64,000 nt of DNA from Glandiceps talaboti (taxonomy: Eukaryota; Hemichordata; Enteropneusta; Spengelidae): positions 16,781,194 to 16,845,193 of the forward strand of contig NC_135552.1 in assembly GCF_964340395.1 (NCBI RefSeq), read 5' to 3'. The notes under the pieces were generated by a model. That model saw nothing but the letters and a program-made list of their open reading frames with translations, was not told the DNA's origin and searched no databases. A program made the position numbers and the translations under genes. Shown in pieces: positions 57,346-64,000 of this stretch (position 1 is the first letter of the stretch; each line of letters opens with the position of its first letter).

Positions 57346-59547
57346 CAACATACCTCCACAAGACATACCACATTGACAAGACTTAACCCTAGTGGGTCTA
57401 CTTAACATTGCAATAGTTATGACCTATGGAAAATGGTATGACATTACTATAATGCTATGTAGATATGAACAGACCAATTTATCATTTCATATCTGATAGC
57501 CAGACTTGTTTATTAAACTGCATTCCTGTCACTGATTGTGAAAAACAAATTTTCCAAAAGTGTGGACATTTATTTGTCATCCTGTTTATTTTCTATGAAT
57601 GGAAATGAAAGTTGACAAAGGTTAACTGAAATAACTGTCTCATAGTTGTCATAAATATCATTAACTAGTATCAACTCTTGTTTGACTATTACCTGTTCAG
57701 ACACACCCACCTGAATTTCACAATTTTCAAAACTTCTGAGTCACCATTATCGTGGCATTTTCTCAGGAAATGACATAATTTCTAGGTTATGCTACAAATT
57801 GTTATACTCGGTTTTAATGATATTTTGTGTGATTTTGTATGAGATTGGTATTTTTTTTTTTTTTTTGCTTTCATTATACACCTATACTCTGGAAATATAA
57901 AGATGCTTTTAACGCTACAAGGTCAAAGGTCAAACTATTTCAAACACATGAGGTAACACTTGTGTACAAATATTTTTATTACATTTAATGAATATTTATG
58001 AAAACTTAGAATTCTATCATTATTTCTGTGTGTCTATAGATGTTGTTTAGTATGTAACATTTCAAAGTGCAATGTTTCATGATAACAAGAATATTGGTAT
58101 TTCTCCTCATTTTTTGAGTTATTGTTATGACTGACCTTATGCTAACCTATTAGTTTCTCAATTAGCATATTTCAAAGTCTGGATGAAATGAAAACAGTCA
58201 GCAACCATCTGTTCTGTAGACATACTATGTTTTTCTTTGGGCTATTTTCTTTTCTCTAGAGGAGATTCCCCGATTGGAATCAAAATGTCAAAGTCGACAA
58301 GTAGATTGGTGAGCCGGTACAACATGGAAAAAACTTGATCCAATTGACAAACCACTCTGAGAAACAAGTCTATAGAAAAACACTGAAATGTTTCGATCCA
58401 GTGAACTGATGAGAGATTGAAACCTTTCAACAAACCCAAAGTGGAAGTGATAAAACCACTAACCTTCAAGTTACACTGCTCAACACACAAAGACAAGACA
58501 AAGCAATGTAAGAGGGCTTGACCAACACAAATCAATGATGTAACAGATATGTCAGGTATGCTTCAATGGAATTCCAACCCAATGAAACAAAAAGAGGATT
58601 GAGTACAGCTCTTTACACTGGCAATGTTATCTCTCTAATCCAATCACTATAAATGGTACCAGTTTTCTACTCAGTCCAAAGACGTCAAATGACAGATACC
58701 CTGCTCTCTAACCCCCGTACCAAATGATGCGTTATCTTCTCACTTATGGCTTCCCACACTTTATTAGCTTTTAAACTGCCAAAATTTTGTATACCTGATG
58801 ACGACACCAGGAAGGCTGGACAATGAGTAGGTGGTATTGACAATACCTGAACTGGCCAGGAGTGGCTTTACCCAGGTTAATAAATAATCTATGGTATCCT
58901 GTCAACCATTCAGTGTACTAGTAACTCATACTGCCAATTATACTTTCAATGTATATATACAACATTGCAGGATGATTATGATGGTGGTTAAAAATAGTAT
59001 TAATGCCCTTCAATATTCCCATTGCAGACCTTGAGAACTGGGACATGCATAAAAGCTAGGCTTTCACACATTAACATACAAGAACTCGCTCTGTAATCCA
59101 ACATATAGGTCTTGAATGGGTAAGGTCACTTAAATGACACAGTGTTATTTTTAGACATCAAAAATTTGTGGAAAAAACTGCATCACCTCCATACCATCAC
59201 CAATGCTAGTAGTAGTGTTCACCATTTGCATATGGTGGTTCTGTAACAATATCAACCTTTGTTCGTCTATAAATACAACCATGAAATGACACATATATGC
59301 ATGCATGTATAAGTGATAATTCTTTCAGATCATTTTGCTGGGGTGGGCTGACTCACCTTTGCCCTGGTGTCATCATCCATATCCACAGCAGAATACAAGT
59401 GGGTGACAACAAACAAATTCTTAAATGGCAACCACACCTTCTTTGATTGTTCCTGGAGTATGTTGGCTGGTCATCTAACCATAAAGTAACTATTAAACAA
59501 AGACTACCTGACCCAAGAAATGACTACACATATGTCATATATAAACC

Positions 59548-59625
59548 TAGCCTAGTTCCTATATGGTATCATTACAATTCACACCTCCACTTAGTTAGAA
59601 ACCACGTTGACATCCAGACTAATAT
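59548..59625 (+). repeat. Dispersed repeat, family C copy 3
   Basis: GTTCCTATATGGTATCATTAC, CACACCTCCACTTAG and GTTGACATCCAGAC. Confidence 0.5.
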
Positions 59626-61827
59626 AAACCATACATCTAATAAACTTTACACTTGAAGTCTTCATTATTTGCTCTCTGAATAAAAATGATGGTATATGAT
59701 AGATGTAATTTGATAAAACGTTCAACAACTGAAATCAGCTTGACCTTCTCTGATGACCCAACAACATATCGTATCAATAATGTCACAGCTGCCAATATAT
59801 TTTGTAAATATTAGTTACCTGTGAATTTTTTTTTTTGAATTATAAAAAATTCTATTTACTCTTGTCTGACATTAAGCGTATGCATGGCAGATATTCTGAG
59901 ATCATTTTAATTCCGTATGTGAATCTAAACCTGAGATATAGTAGTAATATCATCTCTGTGCATCTGTACTGAATACAAAATAGCCACACAACAATGTGTA
60001 TGCAAATTCTACAATTCCCAGGTGTAAAACAAGAACCAAGGATTACAAAATTAGGAAATCTTTCACACATGAGTGAAAAATCTATTAAAAAAATATAATA
60101 AAATATATTACACCCACCACAACCCATCTGGCACAAACTGACTGGTTAATTTTCCCTACATGTAGTTATTGTTTGATTTGAGCTGACTGCTGGCAGAACA
60201 GCTGTATACTTCTGAACAATTTACAGAGTACAAATATGAGGAAGATGCATGTCAAAAAGAACACACATATCACACATACTACCATACATCATTACTGTAT
60301 TAACTACATAATGAATTATCAAGTAATGACTGATTACATTAGCTTCTCACATTTGTGGAATAAATGAAATACTCTATAGTATTACTAGTATGCTATGACA
60401 GAACCCAATAACGCACGAGTGCAAGTGTGGCGTAATCGGGGTATTTGCATGCATGCATGCGTGCAGTGCTCTCTGTAACAGTACTTTAGCGAGCACAGTG
60501 ACTTAAAGTGCAGCAGAAAACACTGCAAGCACTAGTGGGGTAGTGCAAATACCCCTGTGTACCCACACTGGCACTCACACAGCATGGGGTTGCTATTATT
60601 ACATGTTTATCAAAAACAACAAATTTCGGTAAAAATGACACCAAACGATCACGAGGTTTCGTATAGAACGAAAGACCATGTCCTCATTTGCATGCAGGTA
60701 TGCAAAATGTTTTCGGTATTGCAGAGCAGTGCAAATACCCCTAGTATGTGCACATAATCTCTAGTACATAATGTAATAATAATAAGTTCTACATATGAGT
60801 TAATGGGAGCATAATGTATGGTTTTATTACAAGTTATTGACTTTTCTTCATTGCTATTCCATATTTCAGCTATAACTACATTTTCCCACCTGTTTTTAAA
60901 ACTACTTGCAAATCTTACTTATGGGTTTATAGAAGCAAAATGGTGTTATTACAAGGACTGAAGTATCTTCACTTATTAAATATGAATTTCCCCACCTGTT
61001 TTTCAACTACACATATTTTTAATATTTCAACACTGACGTGCACCATTCAAAATCTATGACATATATCATCTTCCAGTACACACTTCAATATGACATATAT
61101 CCATTTTCCAGTAAACACTTCAAACACTACATGTGACCAGCTGGGCAGGCATGACACACTATACCTGGTACAACACTGCCATATCACTCCTTCTATAAAG
61201 CCAAATCTGCCTGATATGTATATTCTATATGTGTTGCACGATATTGATAACATAACAAAGGCTATTAATTTTTAATACGCTCATAATGTATTTCATGGGA
61301 AAAAAATCTAAAGAACAGAAATTGTAATGACTCAAAACTCTACAATCTTATAAATAGTAAACTAAACATTATGACAACGAATTTATTTTTAAATTTATAC
61401 TATGTCTGTTTATATACTGTCCACTTCAGACTGGAACTACTTTTATTCAAACATTTATTTTTGTAAACTGCTAATATTGATTTTTGCTTTCATACAGGAA
61501 ACCACATTTTATGTCTAGTTTCAAAATAAAGTTGTGAACAAATCCGACTGAGGTATTCATTTTAATTTCTTCATACAATTTAGAAATCAATTTATACTAC
61601 ACAACTGTGTGAACAATATTATCTTTAATAACTGATGTGACTCTACAATGATTTTTCAGAAAGACATTCAAATAAAATGGTGGTTGACTATGTAAATATT
61701 GGACTAATATTTAAGCAAACTGATCTACATAAAGCCTCAGGCATTATGAGGAATCTTTTCTTTATTATACTTATACCCTGAAAGATTGTCAGAAAAAGAG
61801 AGCACTGTGTTTGTGTTTCTCTTTCCA

Positions 61828-61922
61828 AGACTGTCAGATGTGTCATGTTGTTCAGCTCTATCGGGCTTCTACACCAGTGAATGATAGTGGATAATGTGAC
61901 ATGAATGTCAGCCCTCACAGAC
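61828..61922. mobile_element. MITE-like element, family A copy 5
   Basis: Carries AGCTCTATCGGGCTTCT and ATAATGTGACATGAATGT, with AGACTGTCAGATG at one end and CACAGACC at the other. Confidence 0.5.
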
Positions 61923-64000
61923 CATCTCTTTGCCACATTGTAAATCAGATGCTGTAGCCAGAAATAGTCACAAGATGGAGATACACACACACTATAACTG
62001 TAACTATGGTGATGGGCGGCTAGGAAATGGTGCAATTTTGGTCTCATTCTTCACAGCGCTTTGCATACCTGCATATCCTCAATTGTCACCATATTGTTAA
62101 TCTTACATACATCATACATGCTATTTATCATGTATGCATGACATATTGTAATCAGGTGGGGGACAAAGCCTTCACTAGCTTTCTCAAGCCTCATTTAAGA
62201 CTTTAACATAACCAACACTTGCTATCAAATCTGTGCTATCCATCAAACCCAGAATGACCTACATTTTTATAACAAACCATACATTTTTTAACTTCAAAAA
62301 AAAATGTTTAAGAACAATGGCCACCCATTGAAGGTAATACATATCTGGTTTACACTGAGGAGACTAACCTATCCCTAACCCTACATTTTTTGTACCTCTT
62401 TAGTCTGAATACAACTGTGTCTTCTCTATACACTCAGGCCACTGTTCTTCATTTTTGTCAATTGTTTTGTAGGTGAACATGAAGATTAAGTGAGGCTATC
62501 AGTACACAAAGTCAACACAGAGACAACAATATACAGCCATAGTTTCAACAATATCCAGTATCTATAATCAGATATACATTTGTACATGTGTACCAATTCC
62601 ACTAACCAAATACTATTATCATTAATAGTGAGACAGGCACTCACATTCCAAGATGAATATTTTCTCAAACTTCTATTTTATTTCGGTCGGGCAATAATTA
62701 GTTCACTGCAAAATTGGCTTTAAGTTCATAAAAGGCAACATTTTAAGGTCTGGGAACCCTGTAGCAGAAAGAGATAACTTTGTAAAATTTATAATTAAAA
62801 AATATTTCATATCTTGTAGTTTGTACAACAATTTTAGTGGTGAACAACAGCATTCTCTACTGGACGAATTACAAGCATAGAGGCTCATTTGCATAAGTAT
62901 TTAATTTTATGCACATCAATAATATGTAATTTTACGTAATGATTTGCATAATAATCATCATATTGATTTTGTAATATGCACATGTCTTCAACATAGAAAC
63001 ATACTCTGACATGGGGTCGGGGGGGGGGGGGGGGAGACGAACACTGACAACTCAAAAAACCCAGAGGCACGCTCATAAATTTTGCCTAATTATGATTCCG
63101 TACACATCATATTATGGCACCTAACGGTCAAAACACTTTAAAAATACAATTAATTAGACTGATAATAGTCACATCTACATATGGTCACGTAATAAATGTC
63201 TAACTTGATGTGATAATGTAATACCTGGGTTGATAAGACGACTAATTTTGTATTCTGAATGACTCCACAGTATTCAGACTATGACATCTGTGATACATGG
63301 CAAATGAACTTTGATACCTTTCAAATTAAATGAACTGTGCAATTAATTAAGTTGAATTATAACAACTGTAAATGGATACCACATCTATTAGAAAATTAAT
63401 AATCTGAATATGTACTCCATCACAAGAAAGTCCATGACTGGGTAATAGAACAGTAATATCATTTATTTTCTTCAATTTTATGAACAATAATTACTATTCA
63501 CCGAGTCACTCCAAGATAAAATTGGTTTTCCAAATTTCTACTTTTTACTTTATCAATTATAATATAAAGTAAAGAATTACAAAATAATATATATAAAACA
63601 GATGCAGAATAAATGGAGAGTTCTTATTCTCATCATTCTATTTAAATTATTGAATATGCGTACCTGTATCATTATAAAAGGCTTCACAATGCCTGCAAAA
63701 TAAACACATTCTAGTACAAGGCTTTTTTTGGTCTTAATTACATAAACTTCAAACTTATTTGTGGACATGAATTAAAAGGGTATTTAAGAATCCCATTCAG
63801 GTTCTGATTAACATGGCAATGTGCAGCAATAATAATTATGTAAATTAACTATTATGTAAATTCACCCATCTCCATTACTTTCATTATTATGAGATATAAT
63901 TTAGCTCTCTGCATGGATATCATATAAGAAGTTTACTTGTACCAGCTATGAACCAGACAGACTGGTTATAATTATAGGATAAAACAAACTATCTTCTCTC

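Larger units (their letters stand above)
52763..64000. other. Upstream flank/5' UTR intron of delta-catenin, no coding gene seen
   Basis: Both strands were read for exons of known families and none was recognised. The stretch contains hairpins, G-rich minisatellites, poly-C/poly-G runs and copies of dispersed repeats seen elsewhere in the window. An upstream non-coding exon of the catenin gene must lie here or beyond, because exon 1 has a splice acceptor at 52763. A YY1-like motif at 56429-56440 is one possible promoter site. Confidence 0.55.

Noticed and set aside
58242-58535. 97-codon minus-strand open frame
   Set aside because: No recognisable domain, no flanking splice structure that extends it, and composition not clearly coding.
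60500-60757. Possible coding frame with GCATGCATGC palindromes
   Set aside because: No splice partners or family match; probably non-coding.

Overview
This window is animal nuclear DNA: AT-rich, intron-rich, and full of short inverted-repeat elements and microsatellites. The three genes recognised are spliced bilaterian genes with GT-AG introns, so it is not bacterial, viral or organellar. Their proteins are clearly close to the vertebrate ones. The repeat style (TACATGTA-like words, foldback elements, GGAC and CAGA tetranucleotide runs) suggests a marine invertebrate such as a hemichordate, cephalochordate or lophotrochozoan. The species cannot be named from the sequence alone.

Layout. (1) Positions 1-4.6 kb, minus strand: the 5' part of RFWD3, a RING E3 ubiquitin ligase of the DNA-damage response. 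Six coding exons (448 residues) carry an SQ-rich acidic N-terminus, the RING finger, a coiled coil and the start of the WD40 domain. The rest lies beyond the left edge. (2) Positions 4.5-5.3 kb: a compact divergent promoter with YY1-type motifs. (3) Positions 5.3-14.9 kb, plus strand: a complete 10-exon YIPF3, a five-pass Golgi membrane protein of the Yip1 family (390 residues). Its probable long 3' UTR reaches about 19.4 kb. (4) Positions 14.9-21.7 kb: repeat-rich, with a 54-bp minisatellite and a four-copy 151-bp tandem array. (5) Positions 21.7-52.8 kb, minus strand: a complete coding region of a p120/delta-catenin family gene (CTNND/ARVCF). Twenty-one coding exons give about 1182 residues: N-terminal coiled coil, Tyr/Pro-rich linker, armadillo repeats and a C-terminal DSWV PDZ-binding motif. 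(6) Positions 52.8-64 kb: no coding gene recognised. It probably holds the 5' UTR intron(s) and upstream flank of the catenin gene, with many repeats.

Exon junctions were worked out by hand from reading-frame continuity, splice signals and remembered family similarity. All phases close across each gene. RFWD3 and YIPF3 are head-to-head. YIPF3 and the catenin gene are tail-to-tail. The three genes belong to unrelated pathways (DNA repair, Golgi structure, cadherin adhesion), so they are neighbours rather than an operon. No new protein system was seen. The most unusual points are an intronic tandem array built from the last bases of a catenin exon plus its splice donor, a candidate symmetric cassette exon in the catenin gene, a lengthened helical C-tail on YIPF3, and several undescribed-looking miniature foldback repeat families.
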